64,000 nt of DNA from NCBI GenBank assembly GCA_965268555.1, contig OZ254174.1, forward strand, positions 1,313,871 through 1,377,870, read 5' to 3'. The stretch's first letter is position 1. Every line of letters begins with the position of its first letter. The position numbers and the translations under genes were made by a program. Positions 1 to 9,433 of this stretch are shown here, piece by piece. Source of the DNA: AAA044-D11 sp965268555 (GTDB lineage: Bacteria > Actinomycetota > Actinomycetes > Nanopelagicales > Nanopelagicaceae). The notes beneath the pieces are model-generated. The model was not told the origin of the DNA. It saw only the letters and a list, made by a program, of their open reading frames with translations, and made no database searches.

Positions 1-125
1 GGGCCTTCGACACATTGGATTGCCGAGTAAGGAGGGATGCGAAGTTCGACTGCGTGGCCGGGTGCGATTTTAGAAATCTTGGCAAGAATTTCTTTTACTT
101 GGCTCATGATTTCGGGATCTCGCAT
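1..125 (-). CDS. sterol carrier family protein, N-terminal fragment cut by the window edge
   Basis: The first 41 residues read from an ATG at 125 and contain the stretch APGHAVELRIPPYSAIQCVEG, typical of the actinobacterial sterol-carrier-family protein encoded just after purL. The start lies 2 bp after the purL stop, so it belongs to the purine operon. A second ATG a few codons downstream (MSQVKE) is an alternative start. The rest of the gene lies before base 1. The function of this family is not established; the link to purL is a conserved gene neighbourhood in Actinobacteria (recalled knowledge). Confidence 0.75.
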   Translation of the reverse strand, partial: MRDPEIMSQVKEILAKISKIAPGHAVELRIPPYSAIQCVEG

Positions 126-127
126 AT

Positions 128-2353
128 TTAGCCGAATAACTTCGGGAAAGTTTCGGTGTGGGCTTTAGAAAGTTCTTCGATTGAAATTACAGTCTGATTG
201 ATTTCAAGATCAGTGCCACCGGTTGTGCCAATTTTGTAGATTGGAATTTGGTATTTGCCGGCGAGAGAGACAATATTGTTTGTTGCTGTGCTTTTGATTG
301 CGACAAGAACGCGACCAGGGGTTTCACTGAACAAGGCATTTGCGACATCATTTAGATCGACGCGAGCACCAATCTTGTTCTTTAAAACAGATTCAACGAG
401 AGTTGCAGCTAGGCCACCATTTGAAACATCGTGGGCAGATTCAAAGATTGGTTGGCCGTCGAGTAGAAAATTAACTAAGCGTTTTTCCATATCAAGATCG
501 GCTACTGGCGATGCGTTTCCGATTTCACCGTGGAGATAAGCCCATTCACTTCCAGATAAATTGCTGTTGTATTTTCCGATTACATAAAGATCTAAGTCTG
601 CCGATGGAATTCCCATTGGAGTGCGTGCGCGAACATCTTGGATAACACCTAGAACACCGATGACTGGTGTCGGCAAGATTGCTACATCACCAGTCTGGTT
701 ATAGAACGAGACGTTACCGCCAGTAATTGGCAGACCAAGTTCGAGAGCGGCATCTGCTAAACCGCGAACGGTTTCGGCGAATTGCCACATCACACCTGGA
801 TCTTCGGGTGAACCAAAGTTCAGACAGTTTGTTACGGCCAATGGTTTAGCCCCTGAAGTAGCTATATTTCGGCAACTTTCGGCTAACGCCAACTTCGCAC
901 CTTCATATGGATCGAGATAAGACCAACGGGCATTTGCATCGGTAGAAACTGCAACACCGAGATGAGTTTTATCATCGATACGAATTAGGCCAGAGTCTTC
1001 GGGTTGGGCGAGAACGGTATTGCCTTGAACATATTTATCGTATTGCGATGTCACCCAAGATTTATCTGCGATGTTTGGGCTCGAAATTAATTTTAGAATT
1101 GCGGCTTTGATTTCATCGGCATCGGTTGGAAGTGGAACGGTGAAAGAAGATTTTGCTAGTTCATCAACATAAGCTGGCTTTTTAATTGGACGGTTATAGA
1201 CCGGGCCGTCGTGGGCAACAGTGCGAGGTGGAACATCAACAATTAGTTCGCCATTAAATGTAATGTGTAGACGATCACCGCTGGTGACTTCACCGATTAC
1301 GGTTGCGGTGACATCCCATTTCTTGCAGATTGCCATAAATTGTTTAATCTTTTCCGGCGCCACGATTGCGCACATGCGTTCTTGGGATTCGCTCATCAGG
1401 ATTTCTTCTGGCGAAAGCGAAGGATCGCGCAACGGAACTTTCTCGAGATTAATTTGCATACCGCCGCTGCCGGCAGATGCGAGTTCGCTGGTTGCACAAG
1501 AAAGTCCGGCGCCACCAAGATCTTGAATACCGATAACTAAATCTGCTTTGAAGATTTCAAGACAGCATTCAATCAAAACTTTTTCAGCGAATGGATCGCC
1601 AACTTGAACAGATGGGCGCTTTGTTGGTTTTGCTTCGTTGAAAGTTTCGGATGCTAGAACTGAAACACCACCGATGCCATCGCCACCAGTTTTTGCACCG
1701 AAGAGAACAACTAAATTGCCGGTGCCATGCGCAGTCGCAAGCTTGATATCTTCATGTTTCATAACACCTACGCAAAGTGCATTAACTAATGGGTTTCCGG
1801 CATAGGTTTCATCGAAAACAATTTCGCCACCGATATTTGGCAGACCTAAACAATTTCCGTAACCACCGATTCCAGCGACAATTCCGGGAAGTACACGACG
1901 AGTGTCAGGTGCATCAGCAAGGCCAAAGCGAAGTGGATCCATAACTGCAATTGGTCGGGCGCCCATCGTCAAAATATCGCGGACGATGCCACCAACGCCG
2001 GTTGCGGCGCCTTGATAGGGCTCGATGAAAGATGGGTGGTTGTGGGATTCGATTTTAAAAGTTATCGCGTAATTCTGTCCGATATCAACAACGCCAGCAT
2101 TTTCACCGATGCCAACAAGAAGAGCTTCTGACTTAACAGCCTTTTCGCCGAATTGTTTTAAATGTACCTTGGAAGATTTGTAAGAACAATGTTCAGACCA
2201 CATGACGGAATACATCGCAAGCTCGCTTGAAGTTGGACGGCGACCAAGAATTGTTTTGATGCGCGCGTATTCATCATCCTTAAGTCCGAGTTCGGCAAAT
2301 GGTTGAGTTGTGTTTGGGTTTTCGGTAGCGGCTTTTACTGTATCTAGTGACAT
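128..2353 (-). CDS. purL: phosphoribosylformylglycinamidine synthase subunit PurL
   Basis: PurL uses ATP and ammonia delivered by PurQ to convert FGAR to FGAM in de novo purine synthesis (cytosol). The 741 residues match the small PurL form, which works with separate PurQ and PurS, both encoded immediately upstream. Visible motifs are MWSEHCSYK near residues 51-59 (catalytic His region), SHNHPS at 103-108, and a duplicated AIRS-like ATP-binding half with DVSNGG near the C terminus. The ATG overlaps the purQ stop by one base (TAATG), implying translational coupling. Full length, no break seen. Confidence 0.97.
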   Translation of the reverse strand: MSLDTVKAATENPNTTQPFAELGLKDDEYARIKTILGRRPTSSELAMYSVMWSEHCSYKSSKVHLKQFGEKAVKSEALLVGIGENAGVVDIGQNYAITFKIESHNHPSFIEPYQGAATGVGGIVRDILTMGARPIAVMDPLRFGLADAPDTRRVLPGIVAGIGGYGNCLGLPNIGGEIVFDETYAGNPLVNALCVGVMKHEDIKLATAHGTGNLVVLFGAKTGGDGIGGVSVLASETFNEAKPTKRPSVQVGDPFAEKVLIECCLEIFKADLVIGIQDLGGAGLSCATSELASAGSGGMQINLEKVPLRDPSLSPEEILMSESQERMCAIVAPEKIKQFMAICKKWDVTATVIGEVTSGDRLHITFNGELIVDVPPRTVAHDGPVYNRPIKKPAYVDELAKSSFTVPLPTDADEIKAAILKLISSPNIADKSWVTSQYDKYVQGNTVLAQPEDSGLIRIDDKTHLGVAVSTDANARWSYLDPYEGAKLALAESCRNIATSGAKPLAVTNCLNFGSPEDPGVMWQFAETVRGLADAALELGLPITGGNVSFYNQTGDVAILPTPVIGVLGVIQDVRARTPMGIPSADLDLYVIGKYNSNLSGSEWAYLHGEIGNASPVADLDMEKRLVNFLLDGQPIFESAHDVSNGGLAATLVESVLKNKIGARVDLNDVANALFSETPGRVLVAIKSTATNNIVSLAGKYQIPIYKIGTTGGTDLEINQTVISIEELSKAHTETFPKLFG

Positions 2354-3030
2354 TAGCGACCAACTAATTGTTGTAGAGCCGATGTGAAAAATGTTAGGCC
2401 ATCAGTGCTTGGACCAGTTAAAGCTTCGATTGCATGTTCTGGGTGCGGCATAAGTCCGACAACATTGCCGCGTTCATTTGAAATTCCGGCAATTAGATTT
2501 CGAGAACCATTTGGATCGAAATCAAGGTAACGTGCAATTACGCGCCCTTCGCTCTCTAACATGTTCAAAGTTTCATCATCACATTGGAACGAGCCTTCAC
2601 CATTTTTAAGTGGAATTAGGATCTCTTGGCCTGGCTTAAAGCCGCTGGTCCATATGGTCTTTGTGTTCTCGATCTTTAACTTCTGATCGCGACATAAAAA
2701 GTGCAGATTGCTGTTGCGGGTAAGTGCGCCCGGAAGCAGGTGTGATTCGCAGAGAACTTGGAAGCCGTTACAGATTCCGAGAACTGGAAAGCCGTGATTT
2801 GCGGCGGTAACAATTGAATTCATGATTGGTGCAAAGCGTGCGATTGCGCCACAGCGCAGATAATCTCCGTAAGAAAATCCACCGGGTAGAACGACTGCTT
2901 GAACTTCTTTTAAATCATCGCTGGCGTGAAAAAGTGGAACTGCGGTACCGCCGGCCATTTCAACTGCGCGGGCAGCATCGCGATCATCGAGTGAACCTGG
3001 AAAGGTAACAACGCCGACGCGAAATGACAT
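2353..3030 (-). CDS. purQ: phosphoribosylformylglycinamidine synthase glutaminase subunit PurQ
   Basis: Class I glutamine amidotransferase that releases ammonia from glutamine for PurL. It has the nucleophile elbow GICNGFQ with Cys87 and the catalytic His/Glu in MPHPEHA near residue 195. At 225 residues it is normal for the stand-alone subunit. Its ATG overlaps the purS stop (TAATG) and its stop overlaps the purL ATG in the same way, so purS, purQ and purL form a tightly coupled block encoding the three parts of one complex. Confidence 0.97.
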   Translation of the reverse strand: MSFRVGVVTFPGSLDDRDAARAVEMAGGTAVPLFHASDDLKEVQAVVLPGGFSYGDYLRCGAIARFAPIMNSIVTAANHGFPVLGICNGFQVLCESHLLPGALTRNSNLHFLCRDQKLKIENTKTIWTSGFKPGQEILIPLKNGEGSFQCDDETLNMLESEGRVIARYLDFDPNGSRNLIAGISNERGNVVGLMPHPEHAIEALTGPSTDGLTFFTSALQQLVGR

Positions 3031-3284
3031 TACTTCTCAACTTTCACAACATAAGTTTCGATAACTGGATTAGATAGAAGTGTTTCCGCAGCTTTTTCGA
3101 CTTCGGCCATTTGTGCTGGAGTTGGTTCGCCATCGATTTCGATTTCAAAACGTTTTCCTTGGCGTACTGATTTTGCTGTCTTAAAGGAGGTAAAACCTAA
3201 ACGTGGCAGAGCTGATGCAACGGCTTGTCCTTGGGGATCCAAGATTTCGGGCTTCAACATAACCTCAACAATTATCTTCGCCAT
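3030..3284 (-). CDS. purS: phosphoribosylformylglycinamidine synthase subunit PurS
   Basis: Small 84-residue structural subunit that bridges PurQ and PurL in the FGAM synthase complex. Family features are the N-terminal strand IIVEVMLKPEILDPQGQAV, the 'lgf' stretch around LPRLGF, and a C-terminal PVIETYVVKVE. It lies 2 bp after purC and is joined to purQ by a one-base stop/start overlap. Its presence agrees with the short PurL form next door. Confidence 0.96.
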   Translation of the reverse strand: MAKIIVEVMLKPEILDPQGQAVASALPRLGFTSFKTAKSVRQGKRFEIEIDGEPTPAQMAEVEKAAETLLSNPVIETYVVKVEK

Positions 3285-3286
3285 GA

Positions 3287-4129
3287 TCAGAACTTCCTTC
3301 CGGTGATTAACTCATATGCACTTGTGTAACGCTCTTGCGTCTTTGCAACGACGTCATCGGGAAGTGGCGGTGGATTGCTATTTCGATCCCAACCGGAATT
3401 TATTAACCAGTCACGAACAAATTGTTTATCGTAAGAATAATGAGTATCGGGTTCCCAGAACCGCGATGAATCAGGAGTTAAGGCTTCATCGCCTAGGCAA
3501 ATCATGCCAGATGGATCGATGCCAAATTCGAATTTAGTGTCGGCCAGGATGATGCCTTTTCTCTGGGCGAGATCATGGGCCTTGGAATATAAGGCGAGCG
3601 TTAACTTCTTTAGGATTTCGGCCGCTTGTTCGCCGATTATCTCTTCGCACTTTTCAAAGGTGATGTTCTCATCGTGTTCGCCATCTTCAGCTTTTGTTGC
3701 TGGCGTGAAGATTGGTGTTGGCAACTTTGAACCATCGGTGAGACCAGCAGGTAATTTAATTCCGCAAACAGTTTGTGATTTTTGATATTCCACCCAACCA
3801 GATCCAGCTAAATAACCACGTGCAACGCATTCAACTGGAAACATAATTAGCGGTTTAACAATTACTGCACGCCCCGCAACTTCGGCGGGAACATCGGTTG
3901 AAACAATGTGGTTTGGTACTACATCTTTTAATTGATCAAACCAGAATAACGAGAGCTGAGTAAGTAGCTTTCCTTTATTTGGAATTGGTGTTGGCAAGAT
4001 GTAATCGAAAGCTGAGATTCGATCGGATGCAACAATTAAAAGTTCTTCTTTTTCATTATTTAAACGGGTATACAAATCCCGGACTTTTCCGCTGCGCAGA
4101 TGTTTCCATCCGGTTAGCACGGCGGTCAC
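3287..4129 (-). CDS. purC: phosphoribosylaminoimidazole-succinocarboxamide synthase
   Basis: SAICAR synthetase joins CAIR and aspartate using ATP. It has the N-terminal SGKVRDLY loop, the ASDRISAFD motif and the VECVARGYLAGSGW motif, all SAICAR synthetase hallmarks. At 280 residues it is of the longer class found in Actinobacteria and yeast-like PurC. The start is GTG at 4129, sharing four bases (GTGA) with the purB stop. No purE or purK lies nearby, so the preceding CAIR step must be encoded elsewhere. Confidence 0.96.
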   Translation of the reverse strand: MTAVLTGWKHLRSGKVRDLYTRLNNEKEELLIVASDRISAFDYILPTPIPNKGKLLTQLSLFWFDQLKDVVPNHIVSTDVPAEVAGRAVIVKPLIMFPVECVARGYLAGSGWVEYQKSQTVCGIKLPAGLTDGSKLPTPIFTPATKAEDGEHDENITFEKCEEIIGEQAAEILKKLTLALYSKAHDLAQRKGIILADTKFEFGIDPSGMICLGDEALTPDSSRFWEPDTHYSYDKQFVRDWLINSGWDRNSNPPPLPDDVVAKTQERYTSAYELITGRKF

Positions 4130-5547
4130 CGAATTTGGCCGGGACGGTACTGCGCTGGGCGCGCATGAGCGGAAGTAATCGCATCGATGCGACTTACAAC
4201 TCGCTGGGTTTGCCCTTTTGCATCGCCAGTAAATTCCAGTGGCTTTGCAAGAAGTGCGTTCAAATCTTCGAGTTTCAATGGGATTCTAGAATCATCAGCG
4301 ATTGCTTGAATCATTAAATTTGGTTTGCCGGCGCGAATACCAAGTGCGGCCGCAACTGCATGTTCTTTAATAACTTCGTGCGCAACTTCGCGACCGACGC
4401 CAGCTTTTACCGCAGCCATAAGAATCTTTGTGGTTGCAAGAAATGGCAGATATTTACTTAGTTCGGCTTCGATGACATCTGGAAAGGCACCGAATTCGAT
4501 AAGTACGGTCATGAAAGTTTCAATCAAACCGTCAAAGGCATAAAATGCATCTGCGATTGCAACGCGACGAACAACGCTGCAAGCAACATCGCCTTCATTC
4601 CATTGATCGCCAGAAATTTCGCCAACCATTGATGCATATCCGCGAAGCACAACAGCTAGGCCATTTACGCGTTCGCAAGAACGGGTATTCATTTTGTGAG
4701 GCATAGCGGAGGAACCAACTTGGCCAGCTTTAAAACCTTCAGTTACAAGTTCAGCGCCAGCCATCAAACGAATTGATGTAGCAAGTGAAGATGGACCGGC
4801 TGCAAGTTGAACCAGAGTTGTGATTACATCGAAATCGAATGAGCGTGGATAAATCTGGCCGGTGGAATCTAAAACGTTTTCAAAACCTAAATGCTTTGCG
4901 ACTTCACCTTCAAGTTTTGCATGCGCTTCTGGCGAGCCAAGTAGGTCGATTGAATCTTGGGCGGTGCCAACTGGACCTTTGATGCCGCGGATTGGGTAGC
5001 GCGCAATTAAATTATCTAGGCGATCGTAGGCAAATAAAAGTTCTTCTGCGGCGGAGGCAAATCGTTTGCCAAGAGTTGTGATTTGGGCTGGAACGTTATG
5101 AGATCTTCCGGCAATTGGTTGATCAATATATTTTGTGGCAAGTGTGCCAAGAAGTGAGAGAGTTGCGACCACGCGATCGCGAGAAAGAGATAGGCCATCT
5201 CGAATCTGCATTGCTTCAACGCTCTCGGTTAAATCGCGTGAAGTCATTCCCGCATGGATTGCTTCGTGGCCAGCCAGCGCGTTGAACTCTTCGATGCGAG
5301 CTTTAACATCGTGTCTAGTCTGTTTTTCGCGAGCATCGATAGAGGCTAGATCTACCTTATTAATTACTTTTTCATAATCCGCGATTACAGATTCTTCAAT
5401 TTTGTGACCAAGTTTTGATTGCGCGCGCATTACCGCGATCCACAATTTACGTTCTGAAATTATTTTTGATTCTGGCGCAAAAATTTCGCGCATCCCCGCC
5501 GATGCATATCGTTGGGCTAATAAACTCACTGGTGAATTATCTCGCAT
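4126..5547 (-). CDS. purB: adenylosuccinate lyase
   Basis: Fumarase/aspartase superfamily lyase acting twice in purine synthesis: it cleaves SAICAR to AICAR, and adenylosuccinate to AMP. The superfamily signature SSAMPHKMN is at residues 279-287. The catalytic His region is QPIAGRSHNVPAQ at 143-155. At 473 residues it is complete. It starts at ATG directly after the purD stop and overlaps purC by four bases. The product of purA, two genes upstream, is one of its substrates. Confidence 0.96.
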   Translation of the reverse strand: MRDNSPVSLLAQRYASAGMREIFAPESKIISERKLWIAVMRAQSKLGHKIEESVIADYEKVINKVDLASIDAREKQTRHDVKARIEEFNALAGHEAIHAGMTSRDLTESVEAMQIRDGLSLSRDRVVATLSLLGTLATKYIDQPIAGRSHNVPAQITTLGKRFASAAEELLFAYDRLDNLIARYPIRGIKGPVGTAQDSIDLLGSPEAHAKLEGEVAKHLGFENVLDSTGQIYPRSFDFDVITTLVQLAAGPSSLATSIRLMAGAELVTEGFKAGQVGSSAMPHKMNTRSCERVNGLAVVLRGYASMVGEISGDQWNEGDVACSVVRRVAIADAFYAFDGLIETFMTVLIEFGAFPDVIEAELSKYLPFLATTKILMAAVKAGVGREVAHEVIKEHAVAAALGIRAGKPNLMIQAIADDSRIPLKLEDLNALLAKPLEFTGDAKGQTQRVVSRIDAITSAHARPAQYRPGQIR

Positions 5548-6795
5548 TTAATTGCCCTTCTCTGCCACCGACGCATTAAGCGCGATGTCGCTTCGATAAT
5601 GGCTGCCGGCTAATGAAATCCGCGAAATTGTTCGATATGCGGCGTCGCGGGCCTGGGTTAAATCACTGCCAAGTCCAGTCACAGTAAGAACGCGACCACC
5701 AGCAGAGTGCAGAACGCCATCGCGTAATTGGGTTCCGGCATGAAAGACCGAGGAATTCGAATTTGTTTGGATGCCAGTGATTGGTTCGCCAACTTTTGGA
5801 TCACTTGGATATCCCTTGGAAGCTAAGACAACTGTTACTGCAGAATCATCTGACCATTCAAGATCGCCGAAGTTTTCTAAATTCTTTGTTGCGGCGGCAA
5901 ATAATAATTGTGCAAGTGGTGTTTTAAGTCGTGGCAATAGAACTTGAGTTTCTGGATCACCAAAGCGCGCATTGAATTCAATAACTTTTGTACCACGTGA
6001 AGTGAGTGCAAGACCGGCATAGAGAAGTCCGACGAATGGGGTTCCGCGCGCAGCCATCTCTTTAATTGTTGGATTTAAAACTTGATCTAAAGTTTCTTCC
6101 ATAATGTCATCTGGCGCCCAAGGCAACGGTGAATATGCGCCCATGCCACCAGTGTTTGGTCCGAGATCGCCATCTTGTGCTCGTTTGAAATCTTGTGCAG
6201 GTTGCATCGCAATTACTGTTTTGCCATCGCTGATACCGAATAGTGAAACTTCAGGGCCATCTAGAAATTCTTCGATAACAACTTGGTCTGATAGAAGTGC
6301 ATGTGCGATTGCAACGCCTCGATCATTTGTAACAACTACGCCTTTGCCGGCAGCAAGGCCATCATGTTTAACAACATAGGGCGCACCAAATGCATCAAGT
6401 GCTTTCTCGATTTCGGTGCGGTTGTTGCAGGTAAAACTCTTGGCAGTAGGAACACCGGCATCTCGCATAACTTGCTTGGCAAAATCTTTTGAGCCTTCTA
6501 ATTGCGCCGCAGCCTTTGATGGACCAAAGCAGGCGATATTGGCTTTGTTAAGCGCATCGGCAAGGCCGTTTACTAAAGGTTTTTCGGGACCAACAACAAC
6601 TAAATCAATTGCTAACTTCGTTGCGAGGGCAACGACTGCGTTGTTATCTGATGTATCGATATCGTGACATAACGCAATTTCTGCGATGCCTGGATTTCCG
6701 GGTGCTACGTGTAGTTCTTCTAAAGTTGTATCGCGATTTAGTGCTGCGGCTAAGGCGTGTTCACGCCCACCGGAACCAATCAGCAATACTTTCAA
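5548..6795 (-). CDS. purD: phosphoribosylamine-glycine ligase
   Basis: GAR synthetase, an ATP-grasp enzyme that joins phosphoribosylamine and glycine. It has the N-terminal LLIGSGGREHALA, the ATP-grasp core (KHDGLAAGKGVVV near 140-155) and the metal-binding EFNARFGDPETQ. Length of 415 is normal. The start is TTG at 6795, chosen because the family always begins MKVLLIGSGGREHAL and an upstream AAGGGAC is well spaced. The start overlaps the purA stop (TTGA). Confidence 0.96.
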   Translation of the reverse strand: MKVLLIGSGGREHALAAALNRDTTLEELHVAPGNPGIAEIALCHDIDTSDNNAVVALATKLAIDLVVVGPEKPLVNGLADALNKANIACFGPSKAAAQLEGSKDFAKQVMRDAGVPTAKSFTCNNRTEIEKALDAFGAPYVVKHDGLAAGKGVVVTNDRGVAIAHALLSDQVVIEEFLDGPEVSLFGISDGKTVIAMQPAQDFKRAQDGDLGPNTGGMGAYSPLPWAPDDIMEETLDQVLNPTIKEMAARGTPFVGLLYAGLALTSRGTKVIEFNARFGDPETQVLLPRLKTPLAQLLFAAATKNLENFGDLEWSDDSAVTVVLASKGYPSDPKVGEPITGIQTNSNSSVFHAGTQLRDGVLHSAGGRVLTVTGLGSDLTQARDAAYRTISRISLAGSHYRSDIALNASVAEKGN

Positions 6796-8075
6796 ATGAA
6801 GTCCCTTACTGAAATTGTTTGATCACGGCCAGGTCCGACTCCGATTGCACTTATTGGCGCCTCGGAAATCTTCTCTAGATAACTAACGTAGGCCTGGGCA
6901 TTTGCAGGTAGATCGCTAAATTTGCGAGCACCTGAAATATCTTCAGACCAACCAGGTAGATATTCGTAAATTGGTTTTGCGTGGTGGAAATCTGTTTGTG
7001 AAGCTGGAAGTTCTTCAACGCGTACGCCGTCAATTTCATATGCAACACAAACTGGAATTTTCTCCCAGCCAGTTAATACATCGAGTTTTGTTAAGAAGAA
7101 ATCGGTAAGTCCGTTAACGCGAACTGCGTAACGCGCAATCGGTGCGTCATACCAACCACAGCGACGGGCGCGACCAGTGGTAACACCAACTTCGCCGCCA
7201 ATGCGACGTAGCGCTTCGCCATCTTCATCGAAGAGCTCGGTTGGGAATGGACCGGAACCAACGCGAGTTGTGTAAGCCTTAACAATTCCAATTACGCGAG
7301 TGATCTTTGTTGGTCCGATTCCAGAACCAGTAGATGCACCGCCGGCAGTTGGGTTTGATGATGTTACGAATGGATATGTTCCGTGATCGACATCGAGCAG
7401 AGTTCCTTGGGAACCTTCGAGAAGTACGGTTTTACCTGCCTTTAAAGCTTTATCTAGAAGCAGCGCAGTGTCTGTTACATATGGCCGCAAGATTTCGGCA
7501 TAGGCCAAATATTCGGCCAATACTTCTTCAATCTCGATGCCTTTGCGATTGAAAACTTTAATTAGAACTTGGTTCTTATCGCGAAGTGCGCCTTCAATTT
7601 TTTGACGCAAGATTGATGGATCAAATAAATCTTGAACACGAATTCCGATGCGATTTATCTTGTCGGCATATGCCGGTCCGATTCCGCGACCAGTTGTCCC
7701 GATCTTTGAATTACCTAAGAAACGTTCTGACACTTTGTCGATGGTGCGGTGGTAAGGCGTAATTAAATGTGCATTGGTGCTGATCTTTAACTTTGAAGTA
7801 TCAATGCCGCGTTCGTTAAGGCCTTTGATTTCTTCAAGCAAAACTGAAGGATCAATTACAACACCGTTACCGATAACCGGAACCACGTTCGGTGACAAAA
7901 TTCCAGATGGCAATAAGTGCAACGCATATTTCTGATCACCAATTACAACTGTATGGCCCGCATTGTTTCCGCCTTGATAGCGAACAACATAATCAACGCG
8001 GTCGCCAAGTAGATCGGTGGCTTTACCTTTACCTTCATCGCCCCATTGGGCACCGAGCAGAACTAGTGCTGGCAT
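6792..8075 (-). CDS. purA: adenylosuccinate synthetase
   Basis: GTP-dependent condensation of IMP with aspartate to adenylosuccinate, the first committed step to AMP. The GTP-binding P-loop variant GDEGKGK is at about residues 12-18, with GNNAGHTV near 36, TTGRGIGPAYADK near 130 and a GTP guanine-recognition TKLD in the C-terminal third. 427 residues, full length. It directly follows fba and couples to purD by a four-base overlap. Placing purA with the IMP pathway genes means AMP branch capacity is co-expressed. Confidence 0.97.
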   Translation of the reverse strand: MPALVLLGAQWGDEGKGKATDLLGDRVDYVVRYQGGNNAGHTVVIGDQKYALHLLPSGILSPNVVPVIGNGVVIDPSVLLEEIKGLNERGIDTSKLKISTNAHLITPYHRTIDKVSERFLGNSKIGTTGRGIGPAYADKINRIGIRVQDLFDPSILRQKIEGALRDKNQVLIKVFNRKGIEIEEVLAEYLAYAEILRPYVTDTALLLDKALKAGKTVLLEGSQGTLLDVDHGTYPFVTSSNPTAGGASTGSGIGPTKITRVIGIVKAYTTRVGSGPFPTELFDEDGEALRRIGGEVGVTTGRARRCGWYDAPIARYAVRVNGLTDFFLTKLDVLTGWEKIPVCVAYEIDGVRVEELPASQTDFHHAKPIYEYLPGWSEDISGARKFSDLPANAQAYVSYLEKISEAPISAIGVGPGRDQTISVRDFI

Positions 8076-9110
8076 TTAGGCGCGCAATGAAGTGCCGGTG
8101 GAACGAAGATCTTCGCAAGCAAGTACAACGCGTGCTGCGATGCCGGCTTCTGCAGCCTTGCCCCATGCACGTGGGTCGTATGCTTTTTTATTTCCAACTT
8201 CGCCATCAATCTTTAGAACACCATCATAATTTTTCATTACGTGATCAACGATTGGGCGAGTAAACGCGTATTGCGTATCGGTATCGATATTCATCTTGAT
8301 TACACCGTAATCAAGGGCTTCGCGGATCTCTGAAAGTAGTGAGCCAGAACCACCGTGGAATACCAAGTCCATTGGCTTTGAGCCAGCAGGAAGTCCGTGC
8401 TTTGCAGCAACTGCATCTTGAAGTGTCTTAAGGATTGCTGGTTGTAGAACAACGTTTCCTGGCTTGTAAACACCGTGAACGTTTCCAAATGTTGCCGCAA
8501 CCATGTAGCGACCACGTTCGCCCATTCCCAAAGTTTCAACTGTCATCAGCGCATCTTCAGGTGTGGAATACAACTTCGCATCATGCTTTGCTTCGATGCC
8601 ATCTTCTTCGCCGCCAACAACACCGATTTCAATTTCAAGAAGAGTGCGAGCTGCTTCAGATTTTGTAATTAGCTCATCCGCAATTTTCATATTCTCTGGC
8701 ATTGAAACTGCAGAGCCGTCCCACATGTGTGAATTAAATAATGGAGCCTTGCCAGATTTAATTCGGTCGGCGCCAATTGCAAGCAGCGGGCGCATAAAGC
8801 CATCAAGCTTTTCAACTGGGCAGTGATCGGTGTGAATTGCAATGTTAACGTCGTAATTTTTCGCAACGATGTGTGCGTATTCGGCGAGGGCAACTGCGCC
8901 ATCAACCATGTTCTTTACCGTTGATCCAGAAAGGTATTCCGCTCCGCCCCAAGAAATTTGGACGAGGCCATCAGATTTTGCTTCTGCAAATCCACGAATT
9001 GCTCCGATCAACGTTTGTGATGATGAGACGTTAATTGCGGGATATGCAAAGGCTTTTGCCTTCGCGCGATCCAACATTTCGGCATAAATTTCCGGGGTTG
9101 CAATTGGCAT
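8076..9110 (-). CDS. fba: class II fructose-bisphosphate aldolase
   Basis: Zn-dependent aldolase of glycolysis/gluconeogenesis. Counting from the chosen start, it has the zinc-ligand segment AIHTDHC, the ExEIGxxGGEEDG loop, and the phosphate-binding VFHGGSGS. The start ATG at 9110 (MPIATPEIY) is chosen over an upstream in-frame ATG at 9161 because GGGAG lies 7-8 nt before it and the family begins there; this gives 344 residues. It is the promoter-proximal gene of the purine operon, so a central-carbon gene and AMP synthesis share a transcript. Confidence 0.95.
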   Translation of the reverse strand: MPIATPEIYAEMLDRAKAKAFAYPAINVSSSQTLIGAIRGFAEAKSDGLVQISWGGAEYLSGSTVKNMVDGAVALAEYAHIVAKNYDVNIAIHTDHCPVEKLDGFMRPLLAIGADRIKSGKAPLFNSHMWDGSAVSMPENMKIADELITKSEAARTLLEIEIGVVGGEEDGIEAKHDAKLYSTPEDALMTVETLGMGERGRYMVAATFGNVHGVYKPGNVVLQPAILKTLQDAVAAKHGLPAGSKPMDLVFHGGSGSLLSEIREALDYGVIKMNIDTDTQYAFTRPIVDHVMKNYDGVLKIDGEVGNKKAYDPRAWGKAAEAGIAARVVLACEDLRSTGTSLRA

Positions 9111-9253
9111 TTTTAATCTCCCAAATCGAGTGTTAGCTGGCGTAAATCTCTGGCCGGGCACTTCGGTGGGCTGCGGTGAGGCTTACGGCATATCCCACCA
9201 CATTTTGGGGCGGATTGGAAAACCGTGCGTATAACGACGCGAGTTAGCGGCTC

Positions 9254-9400
9254 TTAATTCACCCCGAAAAAGCTGAGTAGATGGGTCAGGCCGATAGACC
9301 CGATATTGCTATGCAGGGCCAGCTTTCCGACTCGGGCCACCGCTTTAATTGCGATGGTTAAAACGTGCAGATTTGTAATCAGATTTATTATGGATCCCAA
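9254..9400 (-). CDS. possible small hydrophobic protein (48 aa), unrecognised
   Basis: An open frame starts at TTG (9400) with a textbook AAGGAG at 9413-9408, seven bases upstream, and stops with TAA at 9254. The product is a 48-residue hydrophobic/amphipathic peptide beginning MGSIINLITNLHV and ending LLSFFGVN. I do not recognise it. It lies in the 435-bp gap between fba and acs, reads toward fba, and sits just downstream of a tandem palindrome. The evidence is only the ribosome site, an uninterrupted frame and the location; it could be a chance ORF in a long leader. Confidence 0.35.
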   Translation of the reverse strand: MGSIINLITNLHVLTIAIKAVARVGKLALHSNIGSIGLTHLLSFFGVN

Positions 9401-9414
9401 GTTTGTACTCCTTA

Positions 9415-9433
9415 GTTATTAACTGTTATTAAC
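9415..9433. promoter_or_regulatory. tandem palindromic operator candidate (2 x GTTATTAAC)
   Basis: Two identical near-palindromes GTTATTAAC occur at 9415-9423 and 9425-9433, exactly 10 bp apart (one helical turn). Each has arms GTTA/TAAC around one base. They sit between the acs start and the candidate small ORF, where a regulator could control either direction. This does not match the Crp/GlxR type (TGTGA-N6-TCACA). The binding protein is unknown. Confidence 0.45.

Noticed and set aside
9415..9433. Crp/GlxR binding site upstream of acs
   Set aside because: The repeated element GTTATTAAC has no TGTGA/TCACA half-sites, so it is reported only as an operator of unknown type.
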